This document shows, one piece after another, positions 16,527-24,721 of a DNA stretch of 64,000 nt (within the stretch, counting starts at the first letter, position 1; every line of letters starts with the position of its first letter). The stretch lies in contig NZ_ABCS01000039.1 of NCBI RefSeq assembly GCF_000170895.1, positions 18,304-82,303 of the forward strand. Reading direction: 5' to 3'. The notes below the pieces were generated by a model, which was not told the origin of the DNA, ran no database searches, and saw only the letters and a program-made list of their open reading frames with translations. The stretch is from Plesiocystis pacifica SIR-1 (GTDB lineage: Bacteria; Myxococcota_A; Polyangia; Nannocystales; Nannocystaceae). Made by a program: the position numbers and the translations under genes.

Positions 16527-17505
16527 TCACGGGCCCGGGGGCAGCAAGGCGGCGAGGTCGTCGGCGCGCACGTGGGTGCCGCTGGCGAGGATGGTGCCGT
16601 CGGCGTCGACGACGATCATCGTCGGGACGCCGACGAGGTTGAAGCGCTGCCACAGGTCCGCGTTCGCGTCGTCGTCGGCGGGTACGGTGTTCGGCCAGGG
16701 CATGGGCCAGCCCTCGGCCTGGAGGCGGCGGACCTCGTCGGGATCGTCGTCGAGGGCGATGGACACGAACTCGACGCGGGGCGTGTCGAGGGCGAGGTCG
16801 CGGTAGCTGGCGGGCTGCTTGGCGCGCTCGGGGGGGAGCGCCACGCCGTTGAGCGCGGCGTAGGCCCGGTGCAGCCGGGGCATCTCCCCGATGCACGGCT
16901 TGCACGACGTCGACCAGAAGTCGAGGACGTAGGCGCGCCCGCGGAGGCTCTCCGGGGTGATCGGGTCGCCGCCGCGCAGGCGCGAGAAGCTGAACGCGGG
17001 CAGGGGCTGGCCGGGGGCGGTGCTGCGGTCTGGATCGTGCTGACGGGCGATGAACTGGCCGACGGTGCCGGCGAAGCGCTCGTCCTGGAGGGCCTCGTAG
17101 GCCGCCCGGATCTGCGCCACCGCGGCGGGTCCCGGCTCGCGCAGGGCGGCCTCGAGCTGGTTGTAGAGCAGGCCCGCGACGAGCTCGTCGTCGGGGTGCT
17201 GGCGCAGCGCCTGATCTCGGTACTCGGGCTCTGGGCGGAGCTTTAGGGCCTGCGGCATGGACCAAGCCCGCAGGCTCCACATGGGATCGGCGGGGCCCAA
17301 GGTGGCGAGGAGCTCGTCGAGGAGGGCCGTCGTGGCCGAGGGCCCGGCCGCGCAGTCGCGTGACGCCCTGGCTCGCGAGGTCGCTCGTCGCCGCGCCCGG
17401 GGCGGCGCTGGGTCTACCGTCGGCGGGCTGGCACGCGCCGAGGCCGAGGGCCAGGCAGGCGGTGAGCGCGAGGGAGAGAGCGGTCGAGGCGGTCGGGCTG
17501 GGCAC
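16527..17505 (-). pseudogene. TlpA-like thioredoxin lipoprotein with an apparent frameshift
   Basis: Two overlapping minus-strand frames make one sensible protein. The frame from GTG 17505 gives a lipoprotein signal ending GLGAC with Cys25, then PADGRPSAAPG. The frame that carries the body has no proper start: it includes LLDELLATLGPADPM, helical repeats, and a redoxin domain with FWSTSCKPC (CxxC) and VGVPTMIVVDADG. The switch lies around 17340-17395 and requires one missing base (or a -1 shift). It could be a sequencing error, a true pseudogene or, less likely, programmed frameshifting; no obvious slippery heptamer was seen. If intact it would be a periplasmic thiol-disulfide oxidoreductase. 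Ends are approximate for the intact version. Confidence 0.7.
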
Positions 17506-17510
17506 GCCCG

Positions 17511-17516
17511 AGTATA
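17511..17516 (-). promoter_or_regulatory. TATACT hexamer 5 nt before a GTG start
   Basis: On the minus strand TATACT is followed by CGGGC and then the GTG at 17505 of the TlpA-like lipoprotein. The spacing implies transcription beginning at or next to the start codon. It also supports the 17505 frame as the genuine N-terminus. Confidence 0.45.
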
Positions 17517-17547
17517 GTCCCGGCGCTCGGGCCAGGGGGGTCCGCGC

Positions 17548-18309
17548 TCAGCCGGCGCCGTGCTTGGCCTCGTGCTTGGCGAGGGTCGCCTCGGCACGCT
17601 TCAGCGCGGCGCGGATCTGATCGGCGACGGAGCCCAGCGAGCCCCGCTTGGCCAGGCCGGCGTGGGCGGTGCACACGTGGTCGACCTCGGCGCAGCGCTC
17701 GATCAGCCCTTCGGCCCAGCCGCGAAACGCCGCCGCCGCGCCGGGGCGCCGCTCGAGCACCTGGGGCAAGGTGGGGTGGAAGTCGAGGCGCCGGCCGAGG
17801 GGGAAGGGCAGGTAGTTGAGGGTGTCGTCGACGTGGAGCACGCGGCTGCGCCGGTGGAAGGCGAGCACGGACGCGAAGTGCAGCCGCTCGTCGCGGGCGA
17901 TGAAGTCCACGCCGGCCGGGACGGAGAAGTCGAAGTCGTCGGCGAACAGGGCCGCGAAGGCCTCGGTCTCGGTGCGCTCGGGCTGCCAGTCGAGGTCGGG
18001 CAGCAGGCGATGGTGGCGCGCGGTTCCGTAGTGCCTGGCGCCGGGGAAGCGGGCCGCGACGCGCTCGACGTGGAGGGTGTGGAAGGGGTGGAGGTTGAGC
18101 ACGGCCTCGATGGCCGCGCCGCCGTCAGTGCGCTCGAGGACCTCGCGCTCGATCGCGCCGTGGAGGGTGTAGCTGTCGAGGAGCACGAAGCGCCCGCTCT
18201 CGAGGCGGACGAGGGAGGACTGGGTCCCCGCGTTGATCAGGCCTTTGATGCGCCAGGTCCCTCGGATGTTCCAGAAACCCCCGCCCATGTCGACGACGCG
18301 ATCGCTCAT
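17548..18309 (-). CDS. Metallo-beta-lactamase-fold protein with a degenerate metal motif
   Basis: This 253-residue cytoplasmic protein resembles MBL-fold hydrolases: an N-terminal beta sandwich, LVRLESGRFVLLDSYT, then LNLHPFHTLHVE where the HxHxDH motif would stand, and a C-terminal VDHVCTAHAGLAKRGS that recalls the late histidine strand. The motif is altered (His74, His77, His80, no following Asp-His), so catalysis may be lost or changed. Start ATG 18309 opens MSDRVVDMGGGFW. It is divergent from the Ser/Thr kinase gene across a region with a perfect inverted repeat. Confidence 0.7.
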   Translation of the reverse strand: MSDRVVDMGGGFWNIRGTWRIKGLINAGTQSSLVRLESGRFVLLDSYTLHGAIEREVLERTDGGAAIEAVLNLHPFHTLHVERVAARFPGARHYGTARHHRLLPDLDWQPERTETEAFAALFADDFDFSVPAGVDFIARDERLHFASVLAFHRRSRVLHVDDTLNYLPFPLGRRLDFHPTLPQVLERRPGAAAAFRGWAEGLIERCAEVDHVCTAHAGLAKRGSLGSVADQIRAALKRAEATLAKHEAKHGAG

Positions 18310-18430
18310 GGAACGATGATTGCCCACGTTTGGGGCGCGTTCAAACCAATCGGGGGGTGGAGGGTCTGCGCTGGCACCAAGGGGCGGGTGGCGCTGCGTG
18401 TCCAGGCTTGGGAGGCGTGACGGTGAGCTC

Positions 18431-18460
18431 ATGTGCATTCCCGAGCCCTCGAATGCACAT
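18431..18460. promoter_or_regulatory. Perfect 10-bp inverted repeat, candidate operator
   Basis: ATGTGCATTC (18431-18440) and GAATGCACAT (18451-18460) are exact complements separated by 10 nt, between the divergent MBL-fold and kinase genes (18310-18594). The size and spacing fit a dimeric regulator site. The rest of this 285-bp gap shows nothing else clear. Confidence 0.5.
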
Positions 18461-18594
18461 ATCGAAGATGAAAGCAGAGCAGTGGCAGGGATCCATCGGA
18501 GCCGCCGGTGACGGCCATCGAGCGCGTCCATGACGGCTCTGAGGGGCCCTCTCCCCGCCCTCGAGCGTGGCCGCGGACAGACTCGCGCGCGGGC

Positions 18595-20958
18595 ATGGAC
18601 GCCGAGCCCTGCCAGGCTATGTTGAATGGGAGCGTGGAAGGACGACGAGGATTCCGAGCGGTCCCACTGGATCGCTACGTGCTGCTCGAGCGCTGCGGGC
18701 GGGGCAGCGCCGGCTCGGTGTTTCGTGCCTACGATCCCCAGCTCGATCGCAAGGTGGCGATCAAGCTGCTGCGCCGCCGCCGTCGCGGGGCGTCGGAGGA
18801 GCTGCGCGAGGCCCGGGCGATCGCCCGGATCTCTCACCCCAACGTCGTGGCCGTGTTCGACTCGGGGACCTACTCGGAGCTCGAGGGGGGCGAGGCCCCG
18901 AGCAGCGGGGTGTTCGTGGTCATGGAGCTCATCGAGGGCCAGGATCTGTGCGCCTGGCTCGAGGCGCCTCGGGCTGGGGCCCAGATCCTGCGGACCTTCG
19001 TCGACGCGGGGCGAGGCCTCGCGGCGGCCCACGCCGCCGGGGTCGTCCACCGCGACTTCAAGCCCGAGAACGTGATGGTCGGCGACGACGGTCGGGTGTG
19101 CGTGCTGGACTTCGGCCTCGCCCGCCCGGCCGCGCCGGCGCAGGAGGAGGGCCTGGCCGAGGGGCTGTCGCGCGCCCGCCATCGCCGGGTCGTCGGCACG
19201 CCGCGCTACATGTCGCCGGAGCAGCACCGCGGCGAGGAGCTGACGACCGCGAGCGACCAGTACAGCTTCGGGGTGTCGCTCTACGAGGCGCTGGTGGGTC
19301 GCTCGCCCTTCTCGGGCTCGATCGAGGCCATCGCCAAGGTCAAGCTCACCGACGCGTGGTTTGGGGAGCTGGACGCCGAGCTGCCCGCGGGGGTCGGGGC
19401 TGCGCTGCGTCGCGCCGTCGCGCTCCGCCCCGAGGACCGCTTCCCGTCCATGGACGCGCTCTTGAGCGCCCTCGACGGGGCCTTCGAGCTGCGCTCGGGG
19501 TCGAAGCTGACCCGGGCTCGGATCGCTACGGGGGTGGCGGTGGCGGTGGCGGTGGCGGCCGGCGTCGCGGGCTGGCAGCTCCACGGTCGCGAGCAGGCGC
19601 GGCTGTGCGAGGCCGGTGATCGCCGCCTGGAGGAGGTCTGGAACGCCGAGCGACGGGCCGCGGTGGACGCCCGACTCCGAGCCCAGGGGGCGGACTACGC
19701 CGACGCGAGCGCCGCCGCGGTCGTCCGCGAGCTCGACGACTACGCGCGGGCGTGGGCCGCCCAATACCGGGAGGCGTGCGAGGCCACGGTGGTGCTCGGG
19801 CGCGAGTCCGAGGTCGAGTTCGCCCAGCGCGCGGCGTGCCTGGATCGTCGCCTGCGCGAGGTCGAGGTCCTCGTCGAGACCCTCAGCGAGGCCGACGAGG
19901 TCGTCGTCGAGAACGCGGTCTCGGCCGTCGGCGCCCTGGGCTGGCTCGCCACCTGCGAGGACCCCGGGGCCTTCGAGTCCGAGCAAGACCTGCCCCGGGA
20001 CCCCGGCGCTCGGGCGGAGATCGAGGGGGCTCGGGGGACGCTGGCGGAGGCGAAGATCCTCGTCGCGGCGGGGCGCTACGGCGAAGCCCTGGTGATGATC
20101 GCCCAGGTCGAGGCCAAGGCCGAAGCCATCGGCTACGCCCCGCTGGTGGCCGAGGCCCGGCTCGCGCTCGCGCGCGCGGAGCTGGGCCGGGGCGACTTCG
20201 AGGGCGCCCGGGCCTCGCTGCTCGAGGCCCTGACCGCGGCGATGTCGACCTCGCAAGACCGGCTCATCGTCGCGGCGCTGATGTGGCTGGCGTGGGTCGA
20301 GGGCGCGGAGCTCGAGCGCCCCGAGGGGGCGATGTGGCTGAGCCTGGCCGAGGCTGCCTTCGAGCGGGTCGGGGAGGCCCCGCGCCTGCTCAGCGAGCTG
20401 CTCAGCTGCCGCGCGGGCGTGGCCTTTGGCCAAAAGGACTTCGAAGCGGCCGTGGACAACTACGAGCAGGCCCTCGCCGCGGAGATCGAGCTCTACGGCG
20501 AGAACGAGCCCGTCGTGGGGCGGACCCTCAACCACATCGCCAACGCCTACATGGCCATGGGCAAGCCCGAGCAGGCGTGGGGCTACGCCGAGCGCTCCCT
20601 CGAGCTGCGCCGCGCGTTGATGGGAGACGCGCACCCTCTGGTCGTCGCTTGCTACAACAACATGGCGGAGATCCGCCGGATGCAGGGGCGCCACGACGAG
20701 GCGCTGGCGCTCATCGAGCAGGCCCGCGAGCACATCGCGGGGGCCGGCACGCGGCGGGAGTTCGACACCTACTTCATCGCGCGGGCGATTCATGCGGACC
20801 GCGGCGACGCGCGCGGGGAGCTCGAGCAGGTCGAGAAGCTGCTGGCGCTGCCCGAGGAGGTCTACTCGACCTACGAGAGCCGCCGGGCCCTCGACAGCGC
20901 GCGCTCGCGCCTGGTCGCCGAGCTCGAGGCCGGGACACGAGAGGGCGCGAGTCCGTGA
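18595..20958 (+). CDS. Membrane Ser/Thr protein kinase with C-terminal TPR-like sensor
   Basis: This is a Hanks-type kinase of about 787 residues. Kinase motifs: GRGSAGSVFRAYD loop, VAIKLL lysine, HRDFKPEN (Asp154), DFGLA (Asp172) and TPRYMSPEQ. A transmembrane helix lies at about 310-329 (ATGVAVAVAVAAGVAGW). The rest is TPR-like repeats, probably periplasmic. The start is uncertain: ATG 18595, ATG 18619, or GTG 18634, which has TATGTT 10 nt upstream; the residues before the kinase core carry no motif. The domain order (kinase, one helix, TPR) is common in myxobacteria. The substrates are unknown. Confidence 0.9.
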   Translation: MDAEPCQAMLNGSVEGRRGFRAVPLDRYVLLERCGRGSAGSVFRAYDPQLDRKVAIKLLRRRRRGASEELREARAIARISHPNVVAVFDSGTYSELEGGEAPSSGVFVVMELIEGQDLCAWLEAPRAGAQILRTFVDAGRGLAAAHAAGVVHRDFKPENVMVGDDGRVCVLDFGLARPAAPAQEEGLAEGLSRARHRRVVGTPRYMSPEQHRGEELTTASDQYSFGVSLYEALVGRSPFSGSIEAIAKVKLTDAWFGELDAELPAGVGAALRRAVALRPEDRFPSMDALLSALDGAFELRSGSKLTRARIATGVAVAVAVAAGVAGWQLHGREQARLCEAGDRRLEEVWNAERRAAVDARLRAQGADYADASAAAVVRELDDYARAWAAQYREACEATVVLGRESEVEFAQRAACLDRRLREVEVLVETLSEADEVVVENAVSAVGALGWLATCEDPGAFESEQDLPRDPGARAEIEGARGTLAEAKILVAAGRYGEALVMIAQVEAKAEAIGYAPLVAEARLALARAELGRGDFEGARASLLEALTAAMSTSQDRLIVAALMWLAWVEGAELERPEGAMWLSLAEAAFERVGEAPRLLSELLSCRAGVAFGQKDFEAAVDNYEQALAAEIELYGENEPVVGRTLNHIANAYMAMGKPEQAWGYAERSLELRRALMGDAHPLVVACYNNMAEIRRMQGRHDEALALIEQAREHIAGAGTRREFDTYFIARAIHADRGDARGELEQVEKLLALPEEVYSTYESRRALDSARSRLVAELEAGTREGASP

Positions 20959-20971
20959 GCCGGACTACGTC

Positions 20972-21059
20972 CTCGGGCCCCAAACGGGTAGGAGCTCACG
21001 AAAGCGTGACAGGCTGGGCCCTGGTCCTCGGTGGCCGCAGCTCCTACCCTCGGCCCGAG
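20972..21059. repeat. Long imperfect inverted repeat upstream of the BtaB-like gene
   Basis: CTCGGGCC...GGGTAGGAGCT (20972-20996) is mirrored by AGCTCCTACCC...GGCCCGAG (21039-21059), with an internal CACG-AAAG-CGTG hairpin. It spans the gap between the kinase stop and the ATG at 21066. It could terminate the kinase transcript or fold the leader of the methyltransferase mRNA, or be a small palindromic element. Confidence 0.5.
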
Positions 21060-21065
21060 ACCGCC

Positions 21066-21689
21066 ATGCCTGCTGCAGCTGATCGCACGGAACACCGGGA
21101 CTTCCTCAACCGCTACTACGGCGTCTCCCGGCACTTCTACGACCTGACCCGCCGCTACTACCTGTTCGGGCGCGAGGGCGTGATCGAGAAGCTGCTCAGC
21201 GAGGAGTGGTCCAAGCTCATCGAGGTCGGCGTGGGCACGGGCCGCAACCTCGACCTGCTCCACAAGGGGCGGCCCTCGGCCCAGTACGCGGCCCTCGACG
21301 CCTGCGACGAGATGCTCGGCCACGCCCGCAAGCGCCTCCCGTGGCTGTCGGCGATCCACGGCTTCGCCGAGGACGCGGACATGACCGAGCCCTTCGGCGG
21401 CGAGCGCCCCGATCGCGTGCTCTTCTCCTACTGCCTGTCGATGGTCGCCGAGCCCGTCGCCGCCCTGCAAAACGCCCAGGCCTCCCTGGCCCCGGGCGGC
21501 AAGGTGGTCGTGGTCGACTTTTGCGACCTCGAGGGCCTGCCCGGCCCGGCGGCCAAGGGGCTGCGCAAGTGGCTGGAGTGGTTCCACGTCGAGCCGATCC
21601 GCGCCGAGCTGCTCGAGGGCCAGGGCGCGGACGTCCGCTTTGGGCCGATGCGCTACTTCATCGTCGGCGAGCTGCCGGCGCTGGACTGA
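21066..21689 (+). CDS. btaB: BtaB-like SAM-dependent N-methyltransferase (betaine lipid)
   Basis: BtaB methylates the amino group of diacylglyceryl-homoserine three times to give the betaine lipid DGTS. The 207-residue protein has the BtaB-type N-terminus FYDLTRRYYLFGREGVIEKL and motif I as EVGVGTGRN (52-60). It also has the aspartate-containing ALDACDEML, SYCLSMV and VVVVDFCDL. The lack of transmembrane segments fits a membrane-associated soluble enzyme. It is not adjacent to the BtaA-like gene, but both are on the same strand within 6 kb. Assignment as BtaB rather than another small methyltransferase rests on the N-terminal similarity and the neighbourhood. Confidence 0.75.
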   Translation: MPAAADRTEHRDFLNRYYGVSRHFYDLTRRYYLFGREGVIEKLLSEEWSKLIEVGVGTGRNLDLLHKGRPSAQYAALDACDEMLGHARKRLPWLSAIHGFAEDADMTEPFGGERPDRVLFSYCLSMVAEPVAALQNAQASLAPGGKVVVVDFCDLEGLPGPAAKGLRKWLEWFHVEPIRAELLEGQGADVRFGPMRYFIVGELPALD

Positions 21690-21811
21690 GCGCTGTCTTG
21701 CCCCCACGGGCGCTTGGGAGCCGGGGCGCTTCGTCGCTGTCCGCTCCTCCGTTTTGGTCGTGGGGCAACGATGAGGGTCGTGTCTTTGAGAAGGCGTGCG
21801 GCAAAGGAGAG

Positions 21812-21909
21812 CTCAGAGGGTCGACCAGAACAAGTCCTGTCCGCCCCTCTGTCTATTTTCGCCGTCGCGGACGACGCCACACCCTCCCTGCCCCACGCCC
21901 GCGGATCAG
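21812..21909 (+). repeat. Hairpin-headed repeat element, copy A
   Basis: This copy begins CTCAGAGGG, has a head that folds imperfectly (AGAGGG with CCCTCT), then CTGTCTATTTTCGCCGTCG, and a tail GGACGACGCCAC...CCCTCCCTGCCCCACG ending near ATCAG. The tail is close to 90% the same as copy B over about 50 bp. It abuts the 3' end of the minus-strand lipoprotein gene, overlapping its last codon. The 21690-21811 stretch before it shows no other feature. Confidence 0.7.
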
Positions 21910-22376
21910 AGCTTCTCGACCTTGCTCACGTCCATGGTGCAGACGAGGCGCTCGCCGTTGCTGACCATCCTGGACTCGAGCACACCCGTCACTCGGACCA
22001 CGTCCCCGAGCGTGAAGGGCGTGCCGGTGTCGTCGCGGAGCCGAAAGTCCGAGCGCTTCAGCTCCTGGATCTGGCCGAACTGGGTGGGCTTCTCGCCCTT
22101 CCAGCCGATGGGGTCCATGGTCCCGGGCCCGTCGCCCACGGGGAAGTCGAGGCTGAAGCTGGGTTCGGTGCGTTCTCGGGATGGGGAGAGGTCGACGGAG
22201 CAGTCGTATTTGCAGCTGACCGTCAAGAAGGGGGCGACGACGTAGCCCGAGGCCGTGACTTCCTCGCCGTCGTTGGCGAGGGTGCAGACCTCTCCCACGG
22301 ACTCGCCGGGTCTGGGCTCGTGGGTGCAGGCGAGGGCGAGGGCGCCGATTGTGATGGCCAGGAGCTTCGTTCGCAT
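21906..22376 (-). CDS. Small lipoprotein, possibly OB-fold
   Basis: This 156-residue protein has a signal ending in ALALAC (Cys17). The mature part has VTASGYVVAPF, a pair of cysteines in SCKYDCSVDL and then DVVRVTGVLES, resembling the strand pattern of OB-fold (tRNA_anti-like) lipoproteins. Location: outer or inner membrane, periplasm-facing. The start ATG 22376 is supported by TATGCT seven bases upstream. Function unknown. Confidence 0.72.
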   Translation of the reverse strand: MRTKLLAITIGALALACTHEPRPGESVGEVCTLANDGEEVTASGYVVAPFLTVSCKYDCSVDLSPSRERTEPSFSLDFPVGDGPGTMDPIGWKGEKPTQFGQIQELKRSDFRLRDDTGTPFTLGDVVRVTGVLESRMVSNGERLVCTMDVSKVEKL

Positions 22377-22383
22377 GGTCGCT

Positions 22384-22389
22384 AGCATA
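22384..22389 (-). promoter_or_regulatory. TATGCT hexamer 7 nt before an ATG start
   Basis: On the minus strand TATGCT-AGCGACC-ATG places the -10 box so that transcription would begin at the ATG of the small lipoprotein gene (22376). Confidence 0.45.
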
Positions 22390-22397
22390 GCCTGGGA

Positions 22398-22592
22398 GTG
22401 CTCGGGAGTGGGCGGGCCCTCGCCGTCCGATGCGGACGACGCAGCGGCGCCGAGCGTGCGCTCGCTAGCGCCGAGGAGCAGCTCGAGGACTGGCGCGAGA
22501 CTCGGACCCGCGATGAACGCCACATCGCCGAGCTCGAGCGGGAGGTGGCGAGGATCGAAGCCAAGCGCGAGGCGGAGGGCGAGCGGTGCTAG
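22398..22592 (+). CDS. Short coiled-coil protein (64 aa), doubtful
   Basis: A 64-residue frame starting at GTG 22398 has high GC3 and heptad-like Glu/Leu/Ala content (EQLEDW, HIAELEREVARIEAK). It ends in a CTAG that is also the stop of the convergent small membrane protein. It may be a real small gene or the fragment of a larger one. No ribosome site is obvious. Confidence 0.35.
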   Translation: MLGSGRALAVRCGRRSGAERALASAEEQLEDWRETRTRDERHIAELEREVARIEAKREAEGERC

Positions 22593-22831
22593 TTCCCGCC
22601 AAGGTCGAGCTTGGGCCGGCGCACGGACTCGGGCACGGTGCTCTCGGCCTCGCGGGGCGCGTGCACGTCGACGTCGCTGCCGAAGCGGTAGCGCGGCTCC
22701 TCCTCGGTCGGTGTCGGCTCGAGGATGGTCGCGGCGCGGGCGGGCTCGGCGTTGCGACGAATGAGCACGACGCCGACGATGCCGGCGCCGATGAGGGCGG
22801 GGAGGGCGAGGAGGATGAGCCAGGTGGCCAC
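22589..22831 (-). CDS. Small single-span membrane protein (80 aa)
   Basis: It starts at GTG 22831. Residues 3-25 form a transmembrane helix (TWLILLALPALIGAGIVGVVLI) followed by RRN and an acidic, proline-containing tail. No family recognised. The helix and positive-inside RR support a true protein with the tail in the cytoplasm. Confidence 0.6.
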   Translation of the reverse strand: MATWLILLALPALIGAGIVGVVLIRRNAEPARAATILEPTPTEEEPRYRFGSDVDVHAPREAESTVPESVRRPKLDLGGN

Positions 22832-22897
22832 GGCTGAATGATCGGAGATTTGCCGGCCGAACGCACGTCACGAGTGGGCTGCCGCAGAGGGCCCTGG

Positions 22898-23230
22898 TTA
22901 GATCCGGAGTCGCAGCCGCTCGGGCACGTGGAAGATCGAGGGCGACCACTCGAAGCCCTCGTCGACGAGCGCGAGCCCGGGGCAGCGGCGGAGCGAGGTG
23001 GCGAGGGCGCTCCTCGTCTCGAGTCGGGCCAGGTGCGCGCCCAGGCAGGTGTGGGGGCCCATCCCCAAGCTGGGGTTGGGTGTCCGCGGCCGCGCGATGT
23101 CGCGACTCCTCGACGGCGCTCGGGTTCTCGTTGGAGCCGCCCTCGCTGCTCGGGGTGGCGCAGCTGCTGATGGATCATGTGGGCGAGCAGCCCGGCGATG
23201 AGCTGCAGGTCCTCGCCACGTGAGGGCGAG
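22898..23230 (-). pseudogene. Cytochrome P450 relic (C-terminal heme region and I-helix scraps)
   Basis: On the minus strand one frame reads LGMGPHTCLGAHLARLE, the P450 heme-binding loop with its axial cysteine, and continues about 40 residues to a TAA at 22898-22900. Upstream, in another frame, DLQLIAGLLAHMIHQQLRHPEQ resembles the end of an I-helix, followed by frame-shifted ENPSAVEE. The region between I-helix and heme loop (including ExxR) is missing. This is a decayed P450 lying directly downstream of an intact one; the upstream limit is approximate. Its heme loop (GMGPHTCLGAHLA) differs from the neighbour's, so it is not a simple duplicate. Confidence 0.7.
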
Positions 23231-23258
23231 GGGGAGTCGGTGACCGAGTCAACCGAGG

Positions 23259-24653
23259 CTAGACCCGGGCCTTGGCCTCGCCCTTCGCGTCACGCGGGCG
23301 CAGCTCGACGATGGCGCCGCCCTTGGGCAGGGGGAAGGGCAAGTTGTGGTGGCCCAGATCCTGACCGGGGCTCAGCGCCCACTCGTGCCCGCGCAGGAGC
23401 ATGGCGAGGACCATGTGCATCTCGAGCATGGCGAAGTGCATGCCCAGGCAGGTCCGCGGGCCGCCGCCGAAGGGGATCCACGAAAAGGGCGGCCGGGCGT
23501 CGTTCTCGGCCGCGTCCAGCCAGCGCTCGGGGCGGAAGCGGTCGGGCTGGGGGTAGAGCTCGGGGTCGCGGTGGACGCTGCGCGGCCCGATGGCGATGCG
23601 CCAGCCTTCGGGGATGGTGAAGCCTCCGTACTCCTCGTCGCGGGTCATCACCCGGAACGCGCCGCCGATCGGCGGGATCAAGCGCATGCTCTCCTTGATG
23701 ATGGCCTCGAGGTAGGGCATGGCCCGCAGGCTCTCGAGGGTGTAGGCCCGCGTGTCCATGGCGTCTTGCTCGGCCCGGGCCTTGGCGGCGACCTCGGGGT
23801 GCTGGGCCAGGTGGAACACGGCGTTGGAGGTCGCGACCACCGTGGTGTCGTGGCCGGCGAAGAGCAGCAGGTGGAGCTCGTCGACGATGGTCGAGCGGGG
23901 CAGGGGGCGGCCCTGGTCGTCGCGGACCCGGAGCAGGGTCGAGAGCACGTCGGGGCTGCTCCGCTCCTCGGCGTCGCGGCGGCGCACGAGGTCGTCGAGG
24001 ACCGTGAACATGCGCTCGCGGGCGGCGACGGCCCGGGCGAAGGCCGTGCCCGGCAGCGCGACCGGGGCGAGCACGAACATGCCGTTGGTGGTGGTCTCGA
24101 AGTCGCGGCTGAAGGCGTCGAGCTCGACGCCCAGATCGCTGAACTCACCGAGCACGTAGGTCGCGGTGATCTCGAAGGCGAGGGCGCGCATGCGCGGGAC
24201 GATGGCGATGGGCCCGAGCTCGGAGTCGGTCTGCCAGCGGCGCAGGTGCTTGCGGGCCACGCGGAGCATGGGCGGGACGCACTCGCCCATGACCGTGCGC
24301 TTGAAGTGGGGCGCGAGCAGCTTGCGGCGGGCCTTGTGCTCGTCGCCGTCGATCATCGCCATGCTGGTCTGGCCGAGCAGGCGCTGGATGGCGGGCGACC
24401 ACTCGTTGCGCAGGTACTTGCCGTCGCCCGCGTAGATCCAGTGGTTGGCCGCGGCCCCGCGCATGAACACCGTCGGCTTGCCGAGGATGTGGGTGTGGAA
24501 GATCGAGCCGAAGCGATCGTGGCGGCTCGTGGTGAAGGCGGTGGGGTCGCGGAGGAACTCGATGGTCTCGCCGATGATCGGCAGACCCCGCTTGCCTGGC
24601 GGGCGGGGTGAGCCCCCGCCGCGACCCCTTTTAGACGCGCGAAAACCGTCCAT
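23259..24653 (-). CDS. Cytochrome P450
   Basis: This 464-residue heme monooxygenase resembles CYP120/CYP26-like bacterial P450s. It has a PPGKRGLPIIGETIEFLRDP N-terminus without a membrane anchor, I-helix LLLFAGHDTTVVATS, K-helix ESMR (ExxR) and heme loop FGGGPRTCLG with ligand Cys402. The substrate cannot be read; retinoid-, terpenoid- or fatty-acid-type compounds are common for this group. TATGCT lies 11 nt upstream of the ATG (24664-24669). It stands alone on its transcript, with the P450 relic following. Confidence 0.93.
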   Translation of the reverse strand: MDGFRASKRGRGGGSPRPPGKRGLPIIGETIEFLRDPTAFTTSRHDRFGSIFHTHILGKPTVFMRGAAANHWIYAGDGKYLRNEWSPAIQRLLGQTSMAMIDGDEHKARRKLLAPHFKRTVMGECVPPMLRVARKHLRRWQTDSELGPIAIVPRMRALAFEITATYVLGEFSDLGVELDAFSRDFETTTNGMFVLAPVALPGTAFARAVAARERMFTVLDDLVRRRDAEERSSPDVLSTLLRVRDDQGRPLPRSTIVDELHLLLFAGHDTTVVATSNAVFHLAQHPEVAAKARAEQDAMDTRAYTLESLRAMPYLEAIIKESMRLIPPIGGAFRVMTRDEEYGGFTIPEGWRIAIGPRSVHRDPELYPQPDRFRPERWLDAAENDARPPFSWIPFGGGPRTCLGMHFAMLEMHMVLAMLLRGHEWALSPGQDLGHHNLPFPLPKGGAIVELRPRDAKGEAKARV

Positions 24654-24721
24654 GTGCAGCAGCTAGCATACACCCCGGGCCCAAGCCCGAGCTTCGACCC
24701 GGGGTGTGGAGGACGCCACGC

